Source: Halocafeteria seosinensis
Taxonomy: Eukaryota; Sar; Bigyra; Bicosoecida
Direction of reading: 5' to 3'
Length of the DNA: 51,764 bases
Assembly: GCA_001687465.1 (NCBI GenBank)
Contig: LVLI01000031.1
Coordinates: 1 to 51,764, forward strand
Both the position numbers and the translations under genes were made by a program. This document shows, in pieces, positions 19,707-30,475 of the stretch (its first letter is position 1; every line of letters starts with the position of its first letter). A model generated the notes under the pieces. The model searched no databases and was not told where the DNA came from. It worked only from the letters and a program-made list of their open reading frames with translations.

Positions 19707-20599
19707 TATAAAAATTCTTTCTAGACATGGACGGTACCGATTGGTTTGTGTGCGTGGTGTGTTCCCAGTGTCTTCCCAAGGACTGGCCACAACTTGTGTC
19801 GCCGCTACATCCGTGACTGCTTGTGAAAACACAGTCAAAACAAACATTGAAATTGTCTACATAAGGATGCGTTATAACAAACCCACAATATTCCACTTAT
19901 GTCGTTGCTTGAAGTGTCTTCAATCGCCGGAGCTCTTAACTTGTCAAGTTGCTACGTTCAACTAAGCTGCCACTTTACTACTGAAACAAAGCCTCCATGT
20001 AGCGAACAACAAAATAGCTCAAGTTGTACGGATGATTACAGTGGATGATGTTTTTTAAGCGGACTTTACAGGGCTTGATATGCTTAACGGAGTTATTTTG
20101 GACACTGAGGCAAGCTTAGCATACGGGCGAGCCACGTCGTTCTGGGAAGACAAGAAAAGTATCATGGGTGCATGATGGTGCGGTTGAAGACAACAGCTCC
20201 TAGTACATGTATCACTGAACCGCCAGTTGCAAGTGAGGAAACCTGTTATACTGCGTACGGCACTCTGCTGTGTTCAGAAACTCATTCTCTTCCTTGATCT
20301 CTAACTATTGCGTGTATAGAACTACTAGGACCGCAGTCTATGGTATAATGCAAACACATCCCAACAAACTCAATGCATGCAGACCAAACCTGGGAAGTGC
20401 AATGTCAGTATCTCGTGTTTTCACATTAGAAACTAGAATTCTGAGAAATGTGATTCCATATTGCAGCTCTGCATTCACCACAATTACTTATACAAACCAC
20501 GGCAGCAGCGGCGGTGGGATTGTTGCATCTACAATGTGCATTCCGATAATTGGGCCGTCCCCAGGATACCACAAAGTGCAATATTCCTGATATTTGCTA
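19707..20599. other. Intergenic
   Basis: No gene supported. The plus-strand ORF at 20270-20590 has no protein family features. Confidence 0.4.
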
Positions 20600-21591
20600 T
20601 TATTGTACACCGAATGCGAACTTTGATGTGGCTCGATCACCTGGAGGCGGGTTTGCGCGCCCCGAGACACTTTGGGGTTGACCGCGGTTAGCGGGAGCCA
20701 TAGCGATAGGCAGACTAGAGCTTGCTCGCCAAGGACGATCAAACGAATGACTCGAATGAGGATTTGCCACAGGCTGGGGGCCGCCCTGGGTGGCGGCAAG
20801 ATGTTGGTAAGGAGTGGCAACGTCGTAGTGAAACCGTGGCTGAGCTTCTTCAGGTAATAACGACTGTTTATGTTCCTGAATGCCCGCGACTTCAGTTTGT
20901 TCATCGACTCGAAACAGTATAGCCCATCCGACAATCCACACAATTCCCTCCAGTGCGGTCGATACCAAGGGCATGAGCCACCCTAAGTCTGCAGTTAAAA
21001 GTGCAAGTGATAAATCTGAGAAACAACTACAATGTAGTTTATCGAGCCTTACCGAATCCATACCCGTCATTGTTTTTCCGGATTTCGTCGAGACTTAGTA
21101 GAATGGCAGCACCGAAACCACCTGTAGTGGTAGTCATCGGTACATAAGCTGATGTGAACACGTGCAGAGGTAGCTACCGCGGTATCAACCTACATGCTAC
21201 CGTAGATGTAATCACAATTAATAGTTTGGTTAAGTTGTGCTGTGACATCGCAGCAGCCACCGCAAGCGTAACGAAGTTCAGCAGGCAGCCAATTCCAGCA
21301 ACCACTGCGAATCCTCGAGCGCGCTTTAGCCTAGCATCAGGTTTGTCGATATCTGCATTTTTTTCGACGCATCGTTATGCTGCCCAACGCTGCAAGCTAG
21401 ACATCAGAATCTAACATACACATGCATGAATGGTGCTGACAGATTGTCCAAAGCCCCTGGTGCGCATAGAAGGGTTCATCATTGGACTCAACGATAGGGT
21501 AAGTAGATAATAAGCGAGTTGTCGATAGCGTCCCAACAGCCAACAGGAGAGCGAAGAATGCAAACGTCGCGAGGACTGCAAAACATATCAT
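20600..21591 (-). CDS. Claudin/PMP22-like four-transmembrane protein A, four exons
   Basis: Exons (minus) 21420-21591, 21194-21352, 21053-21121 and 20600-20988 join in phase to 262 residues. TM1 is about residues 2-22. The first extracellular loop carries GLWTIC...C (Trp48, Cys51, Cys56), the W-GLW-C-C signature of the claudin/PMP22/Sur7 superfamily. A K-x-x-A-R-x-x-R-A-R segment then precedes TM2 (71-93). TM3 is 101-121 (formed across two exons) and TM4 is 136-158, followed by a long Pro/Gln-rich cytosolic tail of about 100 residues. All four helices and the motif appear only after splicing, which supports the exon model. The start is uncertain, because an ATG-containing upstream exon near 21700 does not fit the phase. 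In animals such proteins seal junctions; in fungi they organise membrane domains. Confidence 0.6.
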
Positions 21592-22342
21592 AAGGATGGA
21601 TCCGGATCCAGGAATCCTGCGACGAAGCACATGAGCACGACTGGTATACACGCACCTGTGATAAGCTTTCCTCTTGTGGGAGGACGTTCTCTAGCGTATG
21701 CCGGTGGATTGGGCATGCGCATCATGCAGGGAGCTTACTGTCATATACCACGGTTGTATACCATATGGATGGATTCTGAGCCTCCGTGTAAGCCCAGCAG
21801 AAGCTTCCCGGGGACGCCGAGAGCCGCTCCATACACTATATACGATACCACATTATAAACAATCATTCATGAATCTGACGACACTGCCTTGGATTGCTTC
21901 ACACTGTAGTTCACATGAATCACATGTTGTCTGAGCAGTGGTCAGTGAGCAGTGCTCCCAGAATAAACAAGCATTCGATGCGAACCGAGCATTTGGAAGT
22001 CTTTACCTATTGACCACTGCGCTTTCTTCCGTGTATTTGTCATCTATCGATGATGAAGGCTTTCGCCAGTACCGTGTGCAAGTGAATACAGTCGAGTCAT
22101 GCCCACAGCGTAGCGTACATTTTCCGAACTTGCTGTATTTGTCATAATTGGACCACCATAAAATCCCAATACAACCATTGTTGCTGTCAAGAAATGCCCA
22201 ATCAGCATTATTTGACTTCCCCAAGTTTCGACTTGAGCGCTAGCTGTGAGCTTCGCAATGGACCAAGTTGATTGTGTTGTTTTTATACCACGAGAGCGGA
22301 TGACCTAACCTCTACTAGGTCTTCTGTGGTTCGGGAACTACA
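21592..22342. other. Divergent intergenic region upstream of PIG-A and claudin-like A
   Basis: This region probably contains both promoters. I see no further gene; an upstream exon of the claudin-like gene may lie at about 21650-21740. Confidence 0.4.
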
Positions 22343-23977
22343 ATGGGAAGAAGGCCGGTGGCTCATAACATTGGTGGTCGCCTCCATGAGAAAAGGGAGG
22401 CGGCGAAACATGTGGTGATGATGATCTCAGACTTCTTTTATCCACGACTAGGTGGTGTTGAGATGCATATTTGGTCCCTTGCACAATGTTTACTCGATAT
22501 TGGACACAAGGTGGTGGTTGTGACCAACCAGTATGGCAAACGAGCTGGAATACGCTATATGACGAATGGCCTGAAAGTGTATTATACACCGGAACAGCCT
22601 TTTTTTCAGCAGGATTCATTTCCCAGTTTCGTCGGGTTCATACCTTATTTGAGGCAAATTATACTTCGGGAGGGTGTTACAATTGTCCATGGCCATCAAG
22701 CGACCTCGACGATGTGCCATCAAAATCTGATGGTGGCGAAAGTGTTGGGACTCCCGACTGTTTATACAGACCACAGTTTGTACGGCTTCGGCGATTTGGC
22801 GGCTATAAGCGCCAATAAACTCATGAAATTTACGCTTTCCCATGTCGACCATTCCATCTGCGTGTCGCATACATGTCGCGAAAACCTGGTGCTGCGTGCC
22901 AACATCGATCCCCGACGAACGAGCGCAATTCCGAATGCTGTTGACCCACGCCGGTTTACTCCTGATCCCACCGCAAGGTATCCCAAGAATACTATCAACA
23001 TTGTCATGGTTTCTCGACTTGTGTATCGGAAGGGTATTGATTTGGCAGTATGTGTGATACCCGAGATATGTAGGCGCTTTCCCTATGTGCACTTCATTAT
23101 CGGCGGAGATGGACCGAAGAAACTGCTATTAGAAGAAATGCGAGAACGTCACCAGCTGCACAATCGGGTGGAGTTGCTGGGAGCGATCCCACACTCTAAA
23201 GTTCGGGAAACGCTGGTTCGGGGGCACGTTTTCTTGAACTGCAGTTTGACAGAGAGTTTCTGTATAGCCATTCTAGAGGCTGCATCGGCAGGTCTGTTTG
23301 TAGTGTCAACGGAGGTAGGAGGTGTTCCTGAAGTTTTACCTCCGAGCATGATACGACTGGCGTCGGTTAACTCAGCATCGATGGTCGAGGCTATCTCTGA
23401 GTCCATTGCAACGGTTCATGAAGTCGATCCTTTCAAGCTTCATCGGCAACTTCGTGGCATTTACAGTTGGCAGGACGTAGCTCAGCGTACATTAATAGTC
23501 TACGATAAAGTGGGCGCAAGTCCGCCGATGCCTCTTTTGGAATACATTAAGCGAGTTTATGGAGTGGGACGAGTTCAAGGGCTTTTTGCCGTGGCAATGC
23601 TTGTTGTGGTATACATAGCAACTGTGCTGACCGAGTGGTTCCATCCGATGGAGGACATTGAAGTTGCCCCAACATTCCCTAGAGAGAAGTTCTTCGTGAA
23701 ACTGCATAAACTAGGGATACAACAGGAGTACGGTCGAATGCATTCTCGAAGGGTATTTCCGGGAACTGCCGGGGATGTCAGCGATGAAGGCGGAACTTGC
23801 TCAGCAGACCATTCAATTGCTACCCAAGAGTTCTCTGCACATGATGAGTTTGAAGGCCCATCCTATCATCCCGCACCGTTTGATCCTCTTAGCGGGACCC
23901 CGTATGCGCCGATTAATGTCGACGGGGCGTTTATTGGGCGTCTTCCAGGCCAGCAGACAAAGAAAGCCGGTCACTGA
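22343..23977 (+). CDS. PIGA: PIG-A: GPI N-acetylglucosaminyltransferase catalytic subunit
   Basis: An intronless frame of 544 codons. It starts with a basic leader, then VVMMISDFFYPRLGGVEMH (Rossmann loop with the GGVE signature of PIG-A), HKVVVVTNQYGKR, VHGHQATSTMCH, TDHSLYGFGDLAAI, CVSHTCRENLVLRA, IPNAVDPRRF, VSRLVYRKGIDL, and the GT4 E-x7-E box ESFCIAILEA with VSTEVGGVPEVLP at about 300-335. One membrane helix lies near the C-terminus (GLFAVAMLVVVYIATVL, about 414-430), followed by a long extra tail of about 110 residues not usual in the family. It transfers GlcNAc to phosphatidylinositol on the cytosolic face of the ER, the first step of GPI-anchor synthesis. The assignment is secure. Confidence 0.93.
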   Translation: MGRRPVAHNIGGRLHEKREAAKHVVMMISDFFYPRLGGVEMHIWSLAQCLLDIGHKVVVVTNQYGKRAGIRYMTNGLKVYYTPEQPFFQQDSFPSFVGFIPYLRQIILREGVTIVHGHQATSTMCHQNLMVAKVLGLPTVYTDHSLYGFGDLAAISANKLMKFTLSHVDHSICVSHTCRENLVLRANIDPRRTSAIPNAVDPRRFTPDPTARYPKNTINIVMVSRLVYRKGIDLAVCVIPEICRRFPYVHFIIGGDGPKKLLLEEMRERHQLHNRVELLGAIPHSKVRETLVRGHVFLNCSLTESFCIAILEAASAGLFVVSTEVGGVPEVLPPSMIRLASVNSASMVEAISESIATVHEVDPFKLHRQLRGIYSWQDVAQRTLIVYDKVGASPPMPLLEYIKRVYGVGRVQGLFAVAMLVVVYIATVLTEWFHPMEDIEVAPTFPREKFFVKLHKLGIQQEYGRMHSRRVFPGTAGDVSDEGGTCSADHSIATQEFSAHDEFEGPSYHPAPFDPLSGTPYAPINVDGAFIGRLPGQQTKKAGH

Positions 23978-24510
23978 ACTAAATACCCTGTACACACGCC
24001 GTCTACTGAACTTTGAACTTACGTCGAATTAGGGTTGCCTGGCAACGCACATGATGCTTGCGTGCTCCATTTGAAGAAGCGCTGGGTACCTGCGTCGCAG
24101 CAACGTCTCCTGACGGTCAACTGCTGATAACGATGCGTTCCGGAGGTCATAGCAAGCGAGGCAGTTCCTCATATGAGGCCCTGTGTACATGCTTCCGGCG
24201 AAACACTTCATCAACTGCCACCCCAACTCCTGGGGCTCGTGGGCCATGGTTCTCGATGTGTGCCGCTGGTCGTAAAGTTGCGATCTCAGGAGCTCGAGTC
24301 GCTACTTCGCGTTGAAGTCACATGTGAATTTTGGAATTCCGTTACATTCAAGAATTGTGATAGCACTGAATCTAGAGCAGGATCAAGTATATACACTAGA
24401 TGAAGTGGGTTGGAGCCTTTACCTGGAACGCCAAGTGAAAGAATAATCGGATATTAATAAGAGTGGGCATATCTGTGCGTCCCCAGCAATAGTGCGCGCG
24501 GGAAGTAACG
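23978..24510. other. Intergenic
   Basis: Small ORFs on both strands without recognisable domains; nothing supported. Confidence 0.4.
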
Positions 24511-25893
24511 ATGGACGGAAGAAAGCCGGACGCCATGCATCGGTGGAATGTGGGAAGAGAGCTGGACGACACGCATCGGTGGAATTACTCAGCTCGCAGT
24601 GTAAGAAGGATGGACGCCTTCTCACTCGTGAACAGACAGCGACTAGAGACATGGTACAATGAACTGGAACGGAGATATGACTCAGAGACTCGACAAGGAT
24701 ATCGGCGTGCGCTTGGATTGAACATGCTCACACTGATATTAGATGGAAGGATGTATGGAAGGTTGGTGAACAGAAACTCGTTGTTGTATCATTTGGAAGA
24801 GGCATCGGAATCTGATCTACAATATTTGGAGGAATGCTATCACGTACCACCGTATCCTCTGCGTTGGCACAATGACTCAAGAATAACTTCGTTTATTCGT
24901 CATACCTTCCTTACTCAGGTTTCCCCCTTGAATGACATATTGCGTCTCTGCTCTTGGAACCCTCGAGAGCACACGGAGAATTTTCTGAGGAGAAGCGCGG
25001 CTAATTTAGATATCCCATGGAGGTCTCCTCTCATAAATTGGCAGGAATCGGTTCGGGTGACAACTTCCAGGAAAGTTACTGTATTCATTCGCCGAGCTTG
25101 CAACTATCATGTTCCAGGATATGAGCATTTCTTTCGAACCGGTCCGTTCGATAAGGTGTATATACAGTTCGAGGGGACGGAATGCGGGTGCTGTAGTGGG
25201 CAGTGTTTAAAGGATTGGACCACCAACATTCACTTCTGTCGCAAGAATGCTGGGTTTCATCGTCAGAATCTCAGAGGTGTAAATACTCATAGAGGCTACA
25301 TCGAACGCTTCAAGAAGGAATGGAATGACATTTCGCAAATCTTGACAGAAGTGTGCGGGGAAAACTGGGCAGAACGCGCCAGCGAGTTTCAGCAACGAGA
25401 ACAACTAGCTGTCAAAGGTACAACCTTTATATGTGTGGGTCATAGCCTCGGTGGTGCTCTAGCTCAATTATGTGGGCTCAAACTTCGGGATGCTACTGAT
25501 ACCCACCCAGTTGTGTTTACGCTTAATTCCCCCCGCATATTCGATCACCGAACAGTTACAATGCTGGATAATAATCGAGTTTTCACCCACTACCGGTCTT
25601 ACCATGTTCGGGACGTTATCCAGCGCTGCCCTCCTAGGTGCCTCGGCTTCGAACACTACGCGGATCAAGAAATTCCTATTGGACGTGGCCTTTGTAGAAC
25701 GCACGCTCGAGCAGTAATCACTCTGCACGTCAATGATGCGTTCCACGATTTGAATGAAACGCTGAATGACCATGATGTACCTTTCGGCACCCAGCGCGAG
25801 TTTATCAATCATGTCGTGAACTACACGGATAATCTGGCTAATGCTCTCTACATTAACCGTAGACATACGCAACATTCACGCCGGACTGTCTGA
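24511..25893 (+). CDS. Class 3 lipase-like alpha/beta hydrolase, copy A
   Basis: An intronless frame of 460 codons. The nucleophile elbow is CVGHSLGGALAQL at about residues 308-320 (Ser in G-H-S-L-G), with an upstream oxyanion strand VYIQFEGTE as in fungal/plant class 3 lipases. HLVFTLNSPRIFD-type sequence (VVFTLNSPRIFD) and a later THYRSYHVRDVI...CPP segment supply the putative Asp. The conserved TECGCCSGQC cluster and the GFEHYADQEIPIG box are shared with copy B and may bind metal or form disulfides. A helical N-terminal domain of about 200 residues (RRALGLNMLTLILDGRMYG) precedes the hydrolase. The first 35 residues hold a tandem HRWN repeat coded by a 33-bp-like DNA duplication. No signal peptide is seen, so the protein is probably cytosolic. 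Substrate unknown. Confidence 0.7.
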   Translation: MDGRKPDAMHRWNVGRELDDTHRWNYSARSVRRMDAFSLVNRQRLETWYNELERRYDSETRQGYRRALGLNMLTLILDGRMYGRLVNRNSLLYHLEEASESDLQYLEECYHVPPYPLRWHNDSRITSFIRHTFLTQVSPLNDILRLCSWNPREHTENFLRRSAANLDIPWRSPLINWQESVRVTTSRKVTVFIRRACNYHVPGYEHFFRTGPFDKVYIQFEGTECGCCSGQCLKDWTTNIHFCRKNAGFHRQNLRGVNTHRGYIERFKKEWNDISQILTEVCGENWAERASEFQQREQLAVKGTTFICVGHSLGGALAQLCGLKLRDATDTHPVVFTLNSPRIFDHRTVTMLDNNRVFTHYRSYHVRDVIQRCPPRCLGFEHYADQEIPIGRGLCRTHARAVITLHVNDAFHDLNETLNDHDVPFGTQREFINHVVNYTDNLANALYINRRHTQHSRRTV

Positions 25894-26298
25894 AAGCTCA
25901 TGCCACTACTAGTTGACTCACACAACGAATTGCACTACAACTTGTACAATGGTATGTCAGTACCTGGTACCTGGTACCGTGCTTCGCTTGCTTCATACAC
26001 AGCTGAGCGTAACCCATCCACTATCATTGGGTATATGAAATCACTTGTTCATAACTAAATACGCTCAATTCTCGGATAATTCACCTGGCCAAAAGCTTGC
26101 CGGTACAACTTCTTGCTTCCCAAGACTTCGAGCGAAGTTGAAGTACAACGGTTATAGTCTACATCCTGATGTTCCTCCGTACGTGATCATGTTTGATATA
26201 AAATGGCATTGAGCATATCATATGTTATCCACTCTATCTTATAGGCTGAATGGAAGTGTTGCTGGGTGAGGTGAATGCAGTAAATTATCGACCCAAAC
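25894..26298. other. Intergenic between lipase A and the adenylyltransferase-like gene
   Basis: Short direct repeats of the palindrome GGTACC occur at about 25965-25978. No gene seen. Confidence 0.4.
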
Positions 26299-28158
26299 AT
26301 GGAAGCCTCGTTCCCTGCCGGAGCTGCTCTCTACGTATCCGAGTGCAATCCTATACTACAGCGTGATTTACATGTAAGGTGGACCATACGTGTTACGAAT
26401 TGATTGAGAGACAATCCATGGGACAGTTGCTTTCTCTTCCTGTGGAATGACCAGATCTTGGCGGATCTAAAGAAAAATGAGCAGACGTATCAGCAAGTGC
26501 GTGCATTCAGGATACTATAAATTGGCGCTTAATGTTTCATCGGTGGCTGGTATGGGCCTCTCTGCAGGTATTTTTCTTACCCGTCGGCGATGATTACCTC
26601 TCTAAATCACAAAGCAAGCACAGGTATCCCGGTTCGGCGACTGCCTTCCAAAGGTACGTCACCAAGGACGACATAGATTCCGTTGTTTGGAATGACGGCG
26701 TGTTATCATGCAGATATCTTCTCTCGCACTTGGCAGTAGATTCTACGTTTTCAGCGGGAAGTAACGTCTTCGTCTCCGGCATGGAAAACTACAATAAACC
26801 GACGTAAGTGCTGGCTGCCACCTTCCAGCTCGAAAGGAGATCACACGCCAAATTTGCGTATGCTTCAGGATTAACAATGCGATTGAAACAATAGCATCGC
26901 TCGGAGTGGAGAACGTAAGCAAAATGATCCACATGGGGATATCGTAGCCGATCCTAACACTCTGCTTCTGGTTCACAGGTTACAATTTGCTGTTCAGCCA
27001 AGATCCAGCGCTTTCTAATAGGTGGAGGCTTTTCTGCAGGGACCCCCTGGTGGGGAGATTGGATCAATCGCCTGCCATCGAAATTCTGGGATGAAGAGAA
27101 ACCAACTGGAGGGCGCTTCGAGACTTCTACTAAATCCGTTTCGTGGCAGGTAATGTCAGATCCTCTAACGGAGGAGCAGAATGATAACCTTTTCACATTC
27201 TTCCAAAGGAATGACCATATTAAACTCCATAAGTATGTTCCAAAGGTTGTCGTCCAGTGCGTGAGAAGATATGGATGGTATGGGTTTAATCTAAGAGACG
27301 CAACATCGAAGATAGCGGGTACGTCGACTAGTGAAACTTTATTTACCGGTTTGACTCAACAAGGAGTTTGTCCCGCACACAGGCTCAAAGTGTTGGACTA
27401 CATTCCAAGCTCTACGAGAAGCCACTGAAAATTCTACGCGAGATGATGTAGCTGTTTCTAGCTCAACATCTAGGATCGCGGTTCTTGGGGGCTCGTTTAA
27501 TCCGATAACATGCGGTCATATTGCTGCTACCAGGTGCCTTCTCGACAACGACCGCATAAATGCCATCCAACTGTTACCATGCGGGCCCCGGCCTGATAAG
27601 AGATCTCTTCAATCGTCCACTTTGGAGAGGTTTCTTTTCTGCTTCGAAGCGATCGAGGAGTTTTTCCCATATAATGTACCCGTTTTCGCTTGTCCACTGG
27701 AGGTTTGGGAGAATGTCGCTGTTGCCTCCGCGGAACTCATCCCAACTTTGCGTAAAACGTTTGGAACACATTTTTCGCTTGTCATAGGATCCGATCTGAT
27801 TGAGTCGCTTCCCAAATGGAGGAATGCCGAAAATCTGACCACTCAGTGCTCCTTCCTGCTCCTTCACCGGGAAGGCGTCAAGAATACGATTGAAGGATGC
27901 GAGAAAAAACTTGAAACTGCCTTAACGTCCTACGCTCGGAAGTCTAGCATGGTAGTCAATGAATCAACTGCCGTCAACGTTTCTTCGACCGAGGTGAAAT
28001 CCATCTTGAACTCCATTATCAAGGAAGACATAGAATGGCGTTCCGGTGAGGCCCAAATAATGTCTAAGTTGTCTGGGCTTGTTCCGTCTACAACAATCCG
28101 TAGACTTGTAGCGTCTTCTGTTCTCTTGCGTGAAGTCCTAAAAGGCAGCAGCACGTAG
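26299..28158 (+). CDS. NMN/NaMN adenylyltransferase-like protein with a long novel N-terminal region, seven exons
   Basis: Exons 26299-26362, 26411-26496, 26568-26653, 26714-26803, 26869-26914, 26979-27318 and 27383-28158 join in phase to 495 residues. The C-terminal 230 residues are a nucleotidyltransferase: AVLGGSFNPITCGHIAATR (GxFxPx[TH]xGH nucleotide-binding motif), IQLLPCGPRPDKRS, FSLVIGSDLIESLPKW (the G-x-D-L-x-x-x-x-x-W block), LLHREG, and VNVSSTEVKS (the ISSTxxR-like phosphate motif). This is the NadD/NMNAT family, which makes NAD or its deamido form. The N-terminal 250 residues (GGGFSAGTPWWGDW, then YNKPTINNAIETIASLGVEN) are not a domain I can name. The first two exons are the least certain. 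The gene ends 7 bp from the convergent neighbour. Confidence 0.6.
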
Positions 28159-28165
28159 TACTCAG

Positions 28166-30475
28166 TCATGCGTAGCACCGCGGATCTACCTTGTCGTCTA
28201 CCGCGTACTCGTTCCAGATCCTTACTTGCTCTTGGACTTGTTGCCACTCTGGTAGAGAGTAGTCGAGCTCTATGAAGGATGGAACTTCTTTTACGGTTCC
28301 TTCAATCTCCTTTGCTCGCGTGTTTCCTGCTTTTGGTGTGCGAGAGGAGTCATTAAAAGCATCTTTCAAATTGAAGCGGACTGCGTCGATCGCCGAAGCA
28401 TCCACAGGGTTGTCTAGGGAAGGATCATCCAAGTGAGAAAACCGGCTCCCGATTCCTCCCTGCGACATGGATTTTAGGGTACGGATACTGGACTTGGTGC
28501 TATAATTGATCACTCCCATATCATACTGCACACGCGTTTTACTCGTGCGGCTTGGATCAGCTTTCCTTTCGGATTGCACTTTCGAAGAGTCTAGTACTTC
28601 TTTTGATTCGTTCGAGTTGTCCTCTCCTGTGATGAGTTTGTCATATACTCGCTGTATGAGCCTTTCGGGGTGGCACAGCTGACTATTCAGGTTTCTGGTG
28701 GCCTGATCCGTACTAGATGGAATACCCCAAATAGCATGCCCTTCTTTCTTCTCCTCGCCGAATACGTCGCCCCCCACTAACGCGAGCCCCAAAAGACTGA
28801 TCGTAAATTGCGATTGATCCATCGCAACTTCGCTACTCTTTGAAGAGACTTTCGTCGCTTCACTATCGATATTGAAGGCTGAACAGCATCGAGAGAGCCT
28901 TCTAACTTCCTCTGGATCCAAGGACGCCGATAACTCTCCATGATTGGGATAGCTTAAATCTATGACTCTTTCATCGGTTTGGGGATGTAGATTCCACACT
29001 CGGTACATGAGACTTAGGGGAGCTGAAGCGATGATCAAGTGTTTAGCAGCTTGTGGCGAAAAGCCTATGGTACTTGCTGTGAATATTTCAAGTGCTACCT
29101 TCATAGCAATGTGTTTTGGCACGATGTCCTTGGCCTTGAGAAGGTTTATCCAGGAACTGAGGTGTACACGCCCTCCCAACTCGTGCGATGCTTCTTCGTC
29201 CTTCCATCTTATAGTATAATCCACGTCACTAGAGCGTTGTCTTCTTTCGTATGCCCGCTCTACTCCACGGGTCCTTAGTTGGTTGTAAAGGTGCGTTATT
29301 TGGTAGTGCTTTTTCGGATCTGTCAGGAAGGCTGTAACATCGGGACGCAATGCCAGATAGGTCAACGTGGACAGTATATCCGGTCGTATTAGCTCCCACT
29401 CCTTTGACGTAATATTTCGATACATTTGGTGATTTGATGATGTTCTAGTTTGCTTTTCAGCTGAATGGCGCCTCGGTCGTGAAGTTGTGTGTCGAGGAGA
29501 GACCTGCGTCCTGCTTTTTGGGAGCGACACTGAGCGCTGAACGGGGACTTCCCCTTCATGAGACTTTTTCCTCTTTTTGGGATCCAGAGTTCGAGCTCGT
29601 TGACTAACTTCTCCAGTGCTGCGTCTTCCCTTATACCGTAACTTTCGCACTTCGGCTCGACACTTTTCTGCATATGCTTTTCTAACGTTCGCTACACATT
29701 GAGCGTTTTGTTTTTCAATAGAGAGCTTATGAGTTTTGTGTCTCTCTGAACTAGTTCGACTTCCACTTGTACCGTGCGAGACGATTTCCACAGACTGGTC
29801 CACACCCAGTCTTTTGAAATCCTTGATCAAAGTATCCTGCTCTCCCGCCGTTCGTCGAGAGCGCTTGCCGGGCACAGAACCTCTAGTGGGAGTGCCATTC
29901 TTGTGGGTTGGACTCATAGTACCTCTGTTGGGTGTTCTCCTGTTCTTCTCGTGCGGTAAATTCTTGTTGTTTGGGTTTAAACTTGAGCGACGGCTTACAG
30001 CGTTATTCGTCCGCGAAGCCTGCGGAGCAGTTTGGGGTTTCCTGACGCTCATTCCACTTCCATTGCGATACGCTTCCGGTAACGATCCTCTTACGCTTGA
30101 AATCTTTTGCTGCAAGGAATTAAGTGCATTCTGACCACTCATCTGATTACTGTAAGGGCTAGAATGCTGCCTGTTTGTGGCTCCTGTAGAAGAACCTGAA
30201 CTTCCTGTTCTTTTACCATGGTCCGGAAAGGGCTGGGTAGAAACAGCAGGAGAGTTATACATCTCCTGAGAAGTAAACGACAACGTCGAAGACGAATTTG
30301 GGCTCTTTAGAGTCTGCTTGAGAGGGCGAGAGCAGAACTCAATGGGTATATTGTCACCCCATAATTCAGCATTGCTCCCATGAAGTCTAACAGGTTCCCT
30401 TTGATCCAGAGAGGGAGATATGGACGATGTAGATCCTCTACAAGGCATGCTTAGTCTCCTACTTTTGTATGACAT
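28166..30475 (-). CDS. Large hypothetical protein, disordered basic N-terminus and helical core
   Basis: An intronless frame of 769 codons. Residues 1-345 are Ser/Arg/Pro/Asn-rich and basic, with many nuclear-localisation-like clusters (GKRSRRTAG, PKKRKKSH). Residues about 355-560 form a predicted folded, helical part (EWELIRPDILSTLTYLALRP, LSSWINLLKAKDIVPKH, FSPQAAKHLIIASAPLS). The last 200 residues are again low complexity, ending PEWQQVQEQVRIWNEYAV. I recognise no family. The layout suits a nuclear or cytoskeletal scaffold; this is inference only. Its stop lies 7 bp from the stop of the convergent adenylyltransferase-like gene. Confidence 0.65.
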   Translation of the reverse strand: MSYKSRRLSMPCRGSTSSISPSLDQREPVRLHGSNAELWGDNIPIEFCSRPLKQTLKSPNSSSTLSFTSQEMYNSPAVSTQPFPDHGKRTGSSGSSTGATNRQHSSPYSNQMSGQNALNSLQQKISSVRGSLPEAYRNGSGMSVRKPQTAPQASRTNNAVSRRSSLNPNNKNLPHEKNRRTPNRGTMSPTHKNGTPTRGSVPGKRSRRTAGEQDTLIKDFKRLGVDQSVEIVSHGTSGSRTSSERHKTHKLSIEKQNAQCVANVRKAYAEKCRAEVRKLRYKGRRSTGEVSQRARTLDPKKRKKSHEGEVPVQRSVSLPKSRTQVSPRHTTSRPRRHSAEKQTRTSSNHQMYRNITSKEWELIRPDILSTLTYLALRPDVTAFLTDPKKHYQITHLYNQLRTRGVERAYERRQRSSDVDYTIRWKDEEASHELGGRVHLSSWINLLKAKDIVPKHIAMKVALEIFTASTIGFSPQAAKHLIIASAPLSLMYRVWNLHPQTDERVIDLSYPNHGELSASLDPEEVRRLSRCCSAFNIDSEATKVSSKSSEVAMDQSQFTISLLGLALVGGDVFGEEKKEGHAIWGIPSSTDQATRNLNSQLCHPERLIQRVYDKLITGEDNSNESKEVLDSSKVQSERKADPSRTSKTRVQYDMGVINYSTKSSIRTLKSMSQGGIGSRFSHLDDPSLDNPVDASAIDAVRFNLKDAFNDSSRTPKAGNTRAKEIEGTVKEVPSFIELDYSLPEWQQVQEQVRIWNEYAVDDKVDPRCYA

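Noticed and set aside
24029-24247. Minus-strand ORF between PIG-A and lipase A
   Set aside because: 72 codons with no recognisable features and no splice partners.
27150-27374. A 224-nt intron from the CAG/gtaatg donor at 27150 to the acceptor at 27374 in the adenylyltransferase-like gene
   Set aside because: Phase fits, but the interval is a fully open, protein-like frame, and a normal 64-nt intron (27319-27382) also fits the phase. I kept the interval as exon.
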